Source of the DNA: Tistrella mobilis KA081020-065
GTDB taxonomy: Bacteria; Pseudomonadota; Alphaproteobacteria; Tistrellales; Tistrellaceae
Direction: 5' to 3'
Assembly: GCF_000264455.2 (NCBI RefSeq)
Contig: NC_017958.1
Location: 749,001 to 813,000 of the forward strand
Length of the DNA: 64,000 nucleotides
In this document: one piece after another, positions 16,887 through 24,513 of the stretch
Layout: every line of letters starts with the position of its first letter
Position numbering within the stretch: position 1 is the first letter of the stretch
The notes under the pieces: model-generated
What the model saw: the letters and a program-made list of their open reading frames with translations, nothing else
Databases searched by the model: none
Told to the model about the DNA's origin: nothing
Position numbers and translations under genes: made by a program

Positions 16887-18279
16887 GCCCCTTGGGATCC
16901 ACCGCCTTGCGCAGCCGGGCGATCAGCTCGGCGCGCGGCTTCGGGCAGCGTTTGGCATAGGAGGCGGCCTTCAGCCGGCCGATGCCGTGCTCGGCGCTGA
17001 TCGAGCCCGAAAACTGGTCGACCACCCGGTAGGTGATGTCGGACACGCCGTCGACCGCATCCCTGGACGCGCCAGCCGCCAGCTGAACGTTGAAGTGGAT
17101 GTTGCCGTCGCCCAGATGGCCGAAGGGGTTGATCAGCGCATCCGGATGCACCCGCCAGATCGCTTCCGACGCCGCATGGACGAAGGCGGGCACGTCGGAG
17201 ACCTGAACCGAGACGTCGTGCTTGATCTGGATGCCCGGCGCCAGGCGCTGGCCTTCGACGATGGCTTCGCGCAGCAGCCAGAGCGCCTTGGCCTGGGCCT
17301 CGCTTTGGGCAATCGTGCCGTCGGTGACGAGCCCGGCCGAGAAAGCCTCTTCGACCAGCCGGTCCAGATCCTCCTGCAGGCGCTCGTCGGAGCGGCCGGA
17401 GATTTCGGTCAGCACCGTCCATTCCGGCCGCCCCTCCAGCGGGTCGACCACGCCCGCCACATGGGCGATAGCGAAATCGATGCCTTGGCGCGGGATCAGC
17501 TCGAAGCTTTCCACCGCATCGCCGGTGAACTCGCGGCAGAGCGACAGCAGCTTCGGCCCGTCGGCGAGCGAGGGCAGCGCGAAGAACAGGGTGCGGCTGG
17601 CGCGCAGCTGCGGGAACAGCTTGAGCGAGGCGGCCGTCACGATGCCGAGCGTGCCTTCCGCGCCGATGAACAGCTGCTTCAGGTCGTAGCCGACATTGTT
17701 TTTGCGCAGGGTGGTCAGCTCCGACAGCACCGAGCCGTCGGGCAGCACCACCTCCAGCCCCAGCACCAGATCGCGCATCATGCCATAGCGCATGACATGG
17801 ATGCCGCCGGCATTGGTCGCGATCAGCCCACCGATCTGGGCGGTCCCTTCGGCGCCGAGGCTGAGCGGGAATTTGCGCCCGGCATCGGCGGCGGCACGCT
17901 GCACCGTCTCCAGCACGCAGCCAGCTTCCACCACCATCGAGAAATCGAGCGTGTCGAGCGTGCGGATCCGGTTCATCCGGCCCAGCTGCAGCAGGATCGA
18001 GGCACCGTCGAGCCCCGGCACCGCCCCGCCGACCAGGCCGGTATTGCCGCCCTGGGGCACGATCGCGATCCCGGCCTCGGCACAAAGCCGCACCACGCCC
18101 GCGACCTCTTCGGTCGATTGCGGGCGCACCACGGCGATCGCCCGGCCCCTGTAAAGCTTCCGCCAGTCCTCGAGAAACGGCGCCATGTCGCCGTCATCGG
18201 TGATCAGACCGCGCGGGCCGGTGATCCCGCGCAGGCGGTCGATCAGGGTATCGGGCGCGATGGTGGCGGCGGCAGGCAT
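16852..18279 (-). CDS. FAD-linked D-2-hydroxyacid dehydrogenase (GlcD / D-lactate / D-2-hydroxyglutarate type)
   Basis: Oxidises a D-2-hydroxyacid to the 2-oxo acid. The PCMH-type FAD-binding domain spans about residues 1-230: VVRPQSTEEVAGVVRLC, VPQGGNTGLVGGAVP (pyrophosphate loop), then LSLGAEGTAQIGGLIATNAGG and FIGAEGTLGIVT. The C-terminal cap has the metal and substrate motifs NPFGHLGDGNIHFN and SISAEHGIGR. Length (475) is normal. The ATG at 18279 follows GGAGGAAC; the longer frame to 18396 is dropped. It is divergent from the GntR-lactonase fusion, with a perfect GntR-like palindrome between them, so it probably belongs to the same hydroxyacid or sugar-acid pathway. Confidence 0.9.
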   Translation of the reverse strand: MPAAATIAPDTLIDRLRGITGPRGLITDDGDMAPFLEDWRKLYRGRAIAVVRPQSTEEVAGVVRLCAEAGIAIVPQGGNTGLVGGAVPGLDGASILLQLGRMNRIRTLDTLDFSMVVEAGCVLETVQRAAADAGRKFPLSLGAEGTAQIGGLIATNAGGIHVMRYGMMRDLVLGLEVVLPDGSVLSELTTLRKNNVGYDLKQLFIGAEGTLGIVTAASLKLFPQLRASRTLFFALPSLADGPKLLSLCREFTGDAVESFELIPRQGIDFAIAHVAGVVDPLEGRPEWTVLTEISGRSDERLQEDLDRLVEEAFSAGLVTDGTIAQSEAQAKALWLLREAIVEGQRLAPGIQIKHDVSVQVSDVPAFVHAASEAIWRVHPDALINPFGHLGDGNIHFNVQLAAGASRDAVDGVSDITYRVVDQFSGSISAEHGIGRLKAASYAKRCPKPRAELIARLRKAVDPKGLMNPLVFRAGK

Positions 18280-18402
18280 GGGTCCGGTTCCTCCGAATGA
18301 TTGGCCGCGGCGCGCATACCCGAGGTGACGAGCGGGCCGGCGGCGGGGCGAGGATGGCAGGCTTGCAGGGCACTGCCCAGGGCTAAATTCATACATCGGA
18401 TT

Positions 18403-18421
18403 TCAGTTGTCAGACAACTGA
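18403..18421. promoter_or_regulatory. Perfect 19-base palindrome, probable GntR (FadR subfamily) operator
   Basis: TCAGTTGTCAGACAACTGA is fully self-complementary around a central A. The GT-x-AC half-site layout is typical for FadR-type GntR regulators. It lies in the divergent gap between the FAD dehydrogenase and the gene that encodes a GntR domain, so autoregulation plus control of the dehydrogenase is likely. Confidence 0.7.
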
Positions 18422-18523
18422 CGTCATGCTAGTCGTGACAACAGGCTGCGCCACTGGCATCAAGACCCCGAGGGGGCCCGTTCTGCGGGCTCCACATTCA
18501 AGGACAAGGCGCGACAGACGGGG

Positions 18524-20188
18524 ATGAAACACGTGACCGACCGCAGCGGAAAGGCGCCGGAACGTCAGTTCCAGGCACTCAATCGCCCGAAGAGACTGTC
18601 CGACGAGATCGCCCGGCAGATTTCCGAGCGGATCGCGACCGGCGTCTTCGCCCCGGGCGAACGCATGCCGACCGAGGCCGAACTCGCCGTCGAGTTCGCC
18701 GTGGGCCGCAGCGCCATCCGCGAGGCGATCGCAAAACTGAGGCAGGAAGGCCTGGTCACCACCCGCCAGGGTGTGGGCGCCTTCGTGACCGAGGATCCGG
18801 GTGCCGCCTCGTTCCAGATCGACACCGACGGGCTCAGGACCATCGAGGATTTCCGTCATGTGATGGAACTCCGCATGGAACTGGAGGTCAGCGTCGCGGC
18901 CATGGCCGCACGCCGGCGCAGCCGCGCCCAGCTGGAGAAGGTCGAAGAGGCGTTCCAGGCCCTCAAATCCCGGCTGGAGCGCGGGGAAGCGGCGGTCGAC
19001 GAACAGCACGCCTTTCACCGCGCGATCGCCATCGCGAGCAACAACCCGCATTTCCGCGACTTCATGCAGTTCCTGGCCTCGCGCATCCGCGTGGCGCTGT
19101 CGGTGGAAACCGAACGCGCGACCGGCGGCCGCGATGCCGCGCGCAAGCTGCTGCGTGAATTCGAGGGGATCCTGACGGCCGTCCGCCTGGGCGATCCGGA
19201 CAAGGCCCGCCGCGCGGCCTGGTTCCATCTGCTCAGATCCGCCGACCGCCTGGGCCTCCGCGGCCTGCAGGGTTGGGAAGAAAGCAGGATGACCTTGATC
19301 GGAGAGAACCTCATACCGGTCTGCGCGCCCGCAGATCCGCAGCCCCGCAAGCCGCGCTTCACCCCGCCGCCGGGCGCCTGCGACTGCCATGCGCATATTT
19401 TCGGGCCGGAAAGCCGCTACCCCTATACGCGGCACCGCACCTACACCCCGCCGGATGCCCTGCTGCCGGCCTATAAGCACATGCTCGCCACGCTGGGCAT
19501 CCAGCGCGCGGTGATCGTGCAGCCCAGCGTCTACGGCACCGACAACCGCGCGACGCTGGATGCGATCCGCGCCGGCGGCCCGGATTTCCGCGGCGTGGTA
19601 GTGGTGGACGAGAACATCGACACCGCCGAGATGGAACGGATGCACGAGGCCGGCGTGCGCGGCGTGCGCATCAACCTGCTGTTCAAGAGCGGGATCGAGG
19701 TCTCGGACGTCCGCCGTCTGGCCGAGAAGATCGCCCCCTTCGGCTGGCATATGCAGATGCTGATCGACGTGTCGGAATTCGCCGACATCCGCGAGACCCT
19801 GGGCCGCCTGCCGGTCGATGTGGTCTTCGACCATCTGGGCCATATGCCGACCTCGATCGGCACCGACCATCCGGGCTTTCAGGAGATGCTGTCGCTGCTG
19901 GCCGACGGCCGCGCCTGGGCCAAGATCTCGGGCGCCTATCGCATCACCTCGGCCAGCCGCACGCCCTATGACGACGTGGCGCCCTATGCCCGCGCGATCA
20001 TCGCGGCCAATCCGGAACGGGTGGTCTGGGCCAGCGACTGGCCGCACCCCTACGTCAACATCCCGATGCCGAATGACGGCGACCTGCTCGACATGCTCGA
20101 CGACTGGTCGCCCGACGCCGCCACGCGCGACCGCATTCTGGCAACCAACCCCGCCAGGCTCTACGGCTTCGAGGAGTCGTCGTTTTAG
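18524..20188 (+). CDS. GntR regulator fused to a lactonase-type amidohydrolase
   Basis: A single 554-residue frame with two complete domains. Residues about 20-250 are a FadR-type GntR regulator: winged helix (RIATGVFAPGERMPTEAEL, then GRSAIREAIAKLRQEGLV) and an FCD ligand domain ending at about 250. Residues about 275-550 are an amidohydrolase of the 2-pyrone-4,6-dicarboxylate lactonase / galactarolactone isomerase group: CDCHAHIFGP (metal-site H-x-H), FDHLGHM and WASDWPHP. An in-frame ATG at 19289, after purine-rich GGAAGAAAG, could start a separate enzyme. Usually these are two genes, so this is a true fusion or a frame with an internal start. The TRAP operon follows; its substrate is probably a lactone or sugar-type acid. 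Confidence 0.85.
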   Translation: MKHVTDRSGKAPERQFQALNRPKRLSDEIARQISERIATGVFAPGERMPTEAELAVEFAVGRSAIREAIAKLRQEGLVTTRQGVGAFVTEDPGAASFQIDTDGLRTIEDFRHVMELRMELEVSVAAMAARRRSRAQLEKVEEAFQALKSRLERGEAAVDEQHAFHRAIAIASNNPHFRDFMQFLASRIRVALSVETERATGGRDAARKLLREFEGILTAVRLGDPDKARRAAWFHLLRSADRLGLRGLQGWEESRMTLIGENLIPVCAPADPQPRKPRFTPPPGACDCHAHIFGPESRYPYTRHRTYTPPDALLPAYKHMLATLGIQRAVIVQPSVYGTDNRATLDAIRAGGPDFRGVVVVDENIDTAEMERMHEAGVRGVRINLLFKSGIEVSDVRRLAEKIAPFGWHMQMLIDVSEFADIRETLGRLPVDVVFDHLGHMPTSIGTDHPGFQEMLSLLADGRAWAKISGAYRITSASRTPYDDVAPYARAIIAANPERVVWASDWPHPYVNIPMPNDGDLLDMLDDWSPDAATRDRILATNPARLYGFEESSF

Positions 20189-20352
20189 CCCCTCGCCGGG
20201 CGGGCGCTCCCGCGCCCTTGGCCCCCGCCTCAATGGCGGGAGTCGTTTTAGCCCCTCGCCGGGCGGGCGCTCCCGCGCCCTTGGCCCCCGCCTCAATGGC
20301 GGGAGTCTGTCAGTCCCCCGGCCCAAGCGGGCGCTCCCGCGCCCTCGCCCCC
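20179..20352 (+). repeat. 63-base tandem repeat, two exact copies plus a degenerate third
   Basis: Copies at 20179-20241 and 20242-20304 are identical by eye; 20305 to about 20352 is a decayed third copy. The first copy contains the TAG stop codon of the fusion gene. Each full unit can form two hairpins: GGGCGC / GCGCCC with a TCCC loop, and CCGCC / GGCGG with a TCAAT loop. The block lies just upstream of the TRAP binding-protein gene, so it may act as an attenuator or RNA-stability element. Confidence 0.85.
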
Positions 20353-20390
20353 GTCTCGCGAACTGCCTGAAAAGCAAGAGGAACGCACCC

Positions 20391-21386
20391 ATGGGTTTCA
20401 CCCGACGCACCCTTCTCGGCGCAGCACTCGGCCTTGGCGCGCTGGTCGCCACCGTGCCGGCGATGGCCGCCGACGTGACCCTGAAGCTGGGCTGGACCAC
20501 CTCTGACGGTGCCACCGACCCCTATGCGATTGCGGCGCGCGACTTCGCCGCGGCGCTTGAGGCAGAGATGCCCGGCGTGTTCGAGGTGAAGTACTTCCCG
20601 AACCGCCAGCTGGGCGACGAGAAGGAAATGATCGAAGGCATGTCCTTCGGCACCATCGACGGCGGCATCATCACCAATGCGGTGATCGCCAATGTCGAGC
20701 CGGCCTTCCAGCTGCTGGACCTGCCCTTCCTGTTCGCGAACGAGGCCCAGGCCCACAAGGTTCTGGACGGCGATGTCGGCCAGGAGCTGATGGGCAAGCT
20801 GCGCAACCGCGGCATCATCGGCCTGGGCTTCGCCGAGGGCGGCTTCCGCCACATGATCAACAACACCCGCCCGGTGGCCCAGCCCGACGACGTGTCGGGC
20901 GTGAAGTACCGGGTGATGCAGAACCCGGTCTTCCTGGAAATGTTCAGCTCGCTGGGCGGCAACCCGGTGCCGATGGCCTGGGGCGAGACCTTCACCGCCG
21001 TGCAGCAGGGCACGATCGACGGGCTGGAAATTCCGGTCGCGGTCATCCAGGCCAACAAGTTCGCCGAGGTCACCAAGTATCTTTCGCTCACCCGCCATAC
21101 CTATTCGGCGCTGGGCGTGCTGATCTCGAAGCGCAGCTTCGAGAAGATGACCAAAGAACAGCAGGAGGCGGTGCTGCGCGCGGCCCCCAAGGCGATCGCC
21201 GCCCAGCGCGCCCAGGTGGCAGACAACACCAGGCAGATCATCGAAGAGCTGAAGGCCGCCGGCATGACGGTCAACGAGATCAGCGATCCCGCCGCCTTCC
21301 GGTCCAAGGTGACCGGCGTCTACGACCGCTTCAAGCCGCGGATCGGCGCCGAGTTGATGGACAAGGCCCTCGCCGAGGTCAACTGA
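20391..21386 (+). CDS. TRAP transporter solute-binding protein (DctP family)
   Basis: Periplasmic receptor of a TRAP transporter, 331 residues. The N-terminus MGFTRRTLLGAALGLGALV...AMAA looks like a Tat-type signal (RR followed by a hydrophobic stretch). Family patterns: YFPNRQLGDEKEMIEGM (about 65-81), then KYRVMQNPVFLEMFSSLGGNPVPM (split here at the conserved Arg that binds the ligand carboxylate, in VKYRVMQNP) and EIPVAVIQANKF. The ATG at 20391 has AGAGGAA upstream. First of dctP-Q-M in this operon. The ligand is probably a carboxylate handled by the upstream lactonase domain. Confidence 0.92.
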   Translation: MGFTRRTLLGAALGLGALVATVPAMAADVTLKLGWTTSDGATDPYAIAARDFAAALEAEMPGVFEVKYFPNRQLGDEKEMIEGMSFGTIDGGIITNAVIANVEPAFQLLDLPFLFANEAQAHKVLDGDVGQELMGKLRNRGIIGLGFAEGGFRHMINNTRPVAQPDDVSGVKYRVMQNPVFLEMFSSLGGNPVPMAWGETFTAVQQGTIDGLEIPVAVIQANKFAEVTKYLSLTRHTYSALGVLISKRSFEKMTKEQQEAVLRAAPKAIAAQRAQVADNTRQIIEELKAAGMTVNEISDPAAFRSKVTGVYDRFKPRIGAELMDKALAEVN

Positions 21387-21491
21387 CCCTGGTGACGGAC
21401 CGTCCGGCCGGCAGTGCGCCCCCCGCGCTGCCGGCCGGATGCCATTCCGGACCTGCGCATCCCCCGATCCTGACGGCAGACGGTGCCCCCC

Positions 21492-21998
21492 ATGTCGGCT
21501 TTGCTCCAGACCCTCTCGCGCGGGCTCGCCCGGGTGACCGGCTGGGTGATCGTGGCCATCACCACCGTGATGATGGTGAGCCTGATCCTCCAGGTGTTCT
21601 CGCGCTATGTGCTCGGCCAGGGCTTCACCTGGACCGAGGAACTCGCCCTGTTCCTGTTCACCTGGGTGGTGCTGCTCGCCGCCACGACCGCGATCCGCGA
21701 CGACGGCCATGTCCGCCTGCAGCTGTTCATCGACCTGCTGCCCGGGGCGGCACGGCGCATCTGGATGCGCTGTCTGACGCTGACGGTGCTGATCTTCTGC
21801 TTGGTGTTCGCGGCAACCGGGGCCGAATACGTCTCGGCCACGCTGGGCCAGGTTTCGGCCGCGGTGCAATACCCGATCGAGGCGCTGCACATGGCGGCCC
21901 CGGTGACCGGCGTGCTGGGGGCGATCCACGCCCTGGCCCGGCTGCTGGCTCCGCAATCGGTGATCGACGGCACGCCCGAAACCGGAGGCATGGTATGA
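21492..21998 (+). CDS. TRAP transporter small permease (DctQ family)
   Basis: Small integral-membrane subunit, about 168 residues with four predicted helices (about 12-35, 48-70, 90-112, 130-150). The hallmark DctQ segment is RYVLGQGFTWTEELALFLFTW, with TEE typical of the family, followed by the DDGHVRLQLF segment. The start is either the ATG at 21492 (chosen) or the GTG at 21483; neither has a strong ribosome site. Its stop overlaps the next start (ATGA). Works with DctM to pass the solute using the sodium gradient. Confidence 0.9.
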   Translation: MSALLQTLSRGLARVTGWVIVAITTVMMVSLILQVFSRYVLGQGFTWTEELALFLFTWVVLLAATTAIRDDGHVRLQLFIDLLPGAARRIWMRCLTLTVLIFCLVFAATGAEYVSATLGQVSAAVQYPIEALHMAAPVTGVLGAIHALARLLAPQSVIDGTPETGGMV

Positions 21999-23278
21999 GC
22001 ACCGCCGCAGCCGTTCTGCTGATCGCCTTCGCCGTCTGCCTGTTCAGCGGCGTGCCGATCGTCTTCTCGCTGGGCCTTGCCGCCATCGCCGGGCTCTGGG
22101 CTGCCGATTTCGACCTGATCGTGCTGGCCCAGCGGACGATTTCGGGCACCCAGGTCTTCACCCTGCTCGCCATTCCGGGCTTCGTGCTGGCCGGCGATCT
22201 GATGATGCATGGCGGGCTGTCGCGCCGCCTGGTCCGGCTCTGCCAGGTTCTGGTGCAGCATGTGACCGGCGGGCTCGGCATGGTCACTGTGCTCTCGGCC
22301 ACCTTCTTCGCCGCGATCTCGGGCTCGGCACCGGCCACCACCGCCGCCATCGGCGGCATCATGGTGCCCGAGATGGAGCGCCACGGCTGGAGCCGCCGCT
22401 TCGCCGCAGCACTCTCCACCGCCGCCGGCCCGATCGGGCAGATGATCCCGCCCTCGATCCCCATGGTCATCTGGGGCGTGGTCGCCGAACAGTCGATCAC
22501 CAAACTGTTCCTGGCGGGCATCGTGCCCGGCATCCTGATCGCCATCGGGCTGATGACGGTGTGCTGGTTCGCCGCCCGCGCCCAGGGCATCCCCAAGGCG
22601 ACCCGCCGGGCGACCGCCCGCGAACTGCTGGTGGCGCTGAATGACGGCAAATGGGCGCTGGCGGCGCCGCTGGTCATTCTGGGCGGCATCTATGGCGGCA
22701 TCTTCACCCCCACCGAGGCCTCGGCGATCGGCGTCGCCTATGCCTTCGTGGTCGGCATGTTCATCTATCGCGAGTTGAAGGTCCGCGACCTGCCGGGCAT
22801 TCTGCTCCAGTCGATGCGCACCACCACCATCGTCTGCAGCATCATCGCCGTCGCCTCGGCCTTCGGCTGGCTGGTCGCCATCGAACAGCTGCCGACGGTG
22901 ATCGCCGAAGCCATACTGTCGGTCTCGTCGAACCCGATCGTCATCCTGATGATGATCAACGTGTTGCTGCTGTTCATCGGCGCGATCATGGACAATGTGG
23001 CGGCGATGATCATCCTGGGCGGCGTGCTGACCAGCATCGGCGCCAGCCTGGGGCTGGACCCGATCCATCTGGGCGCGATCGTGGTGATCAACTTCGCGAT
23101 CGGCATGGCCACCCCACCCTTCGGCTATTCGCTGTTCGTCGGCGCCGCGATCAGCAGGCTGTCGGTCGAAGAGGTCTCCAAAGCGCTCTGGCCGATGCTG
23201 CTGGTCAAGATCCTGGTGCTGGCGCTGATCACCTATGTTCCCGGGGTGGTTCTGGCCCTGCCGCGGCTGCTCGGCTGA
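21995..23278 (+). CDS. TRAP transporter large permease (DctM family)
   Basis: The 427-residue channel subunit, about 11-12 membrane helices. Family signatures: the N-terminal VCLFSGVPIVFSLGLAA, LLAIPGFVLAGDLM (about 58-71), AAISGSAPATTAAIGGIMVP (about 107-126) and IPPSIPMVIWGV (about 148-159), then GIFTPTEASAIGV and IGMATPPFGYSLFVG in the second half. Start ATG overlaps the dctQ stop. Last gene of the unit, followed by a strong terminator. Confidence 0.93.
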   Translation: MSTAAAVLLIAFAVCLFSGVPIVFSLGLAAIAGLWAADFDLIVLAQRTISGTQVFTLLAIPGFVLAGDLMMHGGLSRRLVRLCQVLVQHVTGGLGMVTVLSATFFAAISGSAPATTAAIGGIMVPEMERHGWSRRFAAALSTAAGPIGQMIPPSIPMVIWGVVAEQSITKLFLAGIVPGILIAIGLMTVCWFAARAQGIPKATRRATARELLVALNDGKWALAAPLVILGGIYGGIFTPTEASAIGVAYAFVVGMFIYRELKVRDLPGILLQSMRTTTIVCSIIAVASAFGWLVAIEQLPTVIAEAILSVSSNPIVILMMINVLLLFIGAIMDNVAAMIILGGVLTSIGASLGLDPIHLGAIVVINFAIGMATPPFGYSLFVGAAISRLSVEEVSKALWPMLLVKILVLALITYVPGVVLALPRLLG

Positions 23279-23305
23279 CCGCGCCCCTCCGACCTGTTCC
23301 GAACC

Positions 23306-23340
23306 GCCCCCGCCGGCCATCGGCGGGGGCCGTTTCGTTT
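23306..23340 (+). terminator. Rho-independent terminator after the first TRAP operon
   Basis: Perfect 10-base stem GCCCCCGCCG / CGGCGGGGGC with a GCCAT loop, followed by CGTTTCGTTTT. It lies 27 bases after the dctM stop. Confidence 0.88.
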
Positions 23341-23399
23341 TGCGGCAAGGGCTCCCCGATTCTTAGAACCTTAAGTTTATTTTTGTCCGGCAAAATTCC

Positions 23400-23427
23400 T
23401 TGACGCGATTGTTTCGCATGTTACAGT
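23400..23427 (+). promoter_or_regulatory. Probable sigma-70 promoter of the small-molecule biosynthesis operon
   Basis: TTGACG (23400-23405) and TACAGT (23422-23427) are separated by 16 bases in a locally AT-rich stretch. The first gene starts 63 bases downstream. Confidence 0.55.
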
Positions 23428-23490
23428 CGCGCCTGAATTGAACAGTGGCAGTCTGTAGTCCATTCTTCATCAGCTGGGGAGCGGCATTCG

Positions 23491-24513
23491 ATGAAGGTCT
23501 ACGACTCGGTCCTGGATGCCGTCGGCGATACGCCGATGGTCCGGATCCGCCGCGTTGCGAGGGAGCTGCCGGCGGAGATCTTCGCCAAGCTCGAATTCAT
23601 GAACCCCGGTGGCAGCGTCAAGGACCGCCTGGTCCGCTACCTGCTGGAGCGGTATGAGGAAGCGGGCGCGCTGACGCCCGAGACCGTGCTGGTCGAGAAT
23701 TCCTCGGGCAATACCGGCGCCGCCCTGTCGATGGCGGCGGCCGTCCGCGGCATCGGCTGCGTGGTGACCATCCCCGACAAGATGAGCCCCGAGAAGATCG
23801 CCCGGATGCGCGCCTTCGGCACGAAGGTGGTGGTGGCCCCCACCGCCGTGCCGGCGGAAGCGCCCGAAAGCTATTACAGCCAGGCCCGGCGTATCGCCGA
23901 AGAGACGCCCGGAGCGATCTATCCGGACCAGTACAACAACCCGCTGAATGCAGCCGCCCATTACGCCAGCACCGGGCCCGAGATCTGGGAACAGACCGGC
24001 GGCCGGATCGACGCCTTCGTCTGCGGCATCGGCACCGGCGGCACGATCAGCGGCGTGGGCCGCTATCTGAAGGAACGGGATCCGTCGATCCGGGTGATCG
24101 GCGTCGACCCGGAAGGCAGCGTCTTCCACGACCAGTTCCATCACGGCCGGTTGAGCACACCGCATGTCTATCAGGTGGAGGGCATTGGCGAGGATTATCT
24201 GGTCGAGGCGGTGGATTTCTCGGTGATCGACGACATCATCCGGGTCGACGACAGGTCTTCGTTCCTGACCGCGCGCCGGCTGGTGCGCGAGGAAGGGCTG
24301 CTCTGCGGCGGATCGAGCGGGGCTGCGATGTGGGGCGCGCTGCAGGTGGCGGACCGCTTCCCCGGCGGCCGGATCGTGGTGCTGCTGCCCGATTCCGGCA
24401 ACATGTATCGCAGCAAGTTCCTGGATGATGCCTGGATGGTCCGGCATGGCCATCTGGCGGCTCCGACGGCAGCAACGCCGCAGGCCATGGCGGCCGTGGC
24501 AGGTGCAGAATGA
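23491..24513 (+). CDS. PLP-dependent cystathionine beta-synthase / cysteine synthase family enzyme
   Basis: A 340-residue fold-type II PLP enzyme that replaces the beta substituent of serine or an activated serine. The PLP lysine is K44 in GGSVKDR; NSSGNTG (70-76) binds the substrate carboxylate; GTGGT (181-185) holds the PLP phosphate. VDPEGS, QVEGIG and EEGLLCGGSSGAA match cystathionine beta-synthase closely, but the CBS regulatory domain is absent. SbnA, which makes diaminopropionate precursors for siderophores, belongs to the same fold. First gene of the operon; it overlaps the next start (ATGA). With no other cysteine or methionine genes nearby it probably makes a building block, such as a beta-substituted alanine, for the pathway. 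Confidence 0.88.
   Translation: MKVYDSVLDAVGDTPMVRIRRVARELPAEIFAKLEFMNPGGSVKDRLVRYLLERYEEAGALTPETVLVENSSGNTGAALSMAAAVRGIGCVVTIPDKMSPEKIARMRAFGTKVVVAPTAVPAEAPESYYSQARRIAEETPGAIYPDQYNNPLNAAAHYASTGPEIWEQTGGRIDAFVCGIGTGGTISGVGRYLKERDPSIRVIGVDPEGSVFHDQFHHGRLSTPHVYQVEGIGEDYLVEAVDFSVIDDIIRVDDRSSFLTARRLVREEGLLCGGSSGAAMWGALQVADRFPGGRIVVLLPDSGNMYRSKFLDDAWMVRHGHLAAPTAATPQAMAAVAGAE

Noticed and set aside
20179-20352. CRISPR array
   Set aside because: The repeat is a contiguous 63-base tandem unit with no unique spacers and no cas genes.
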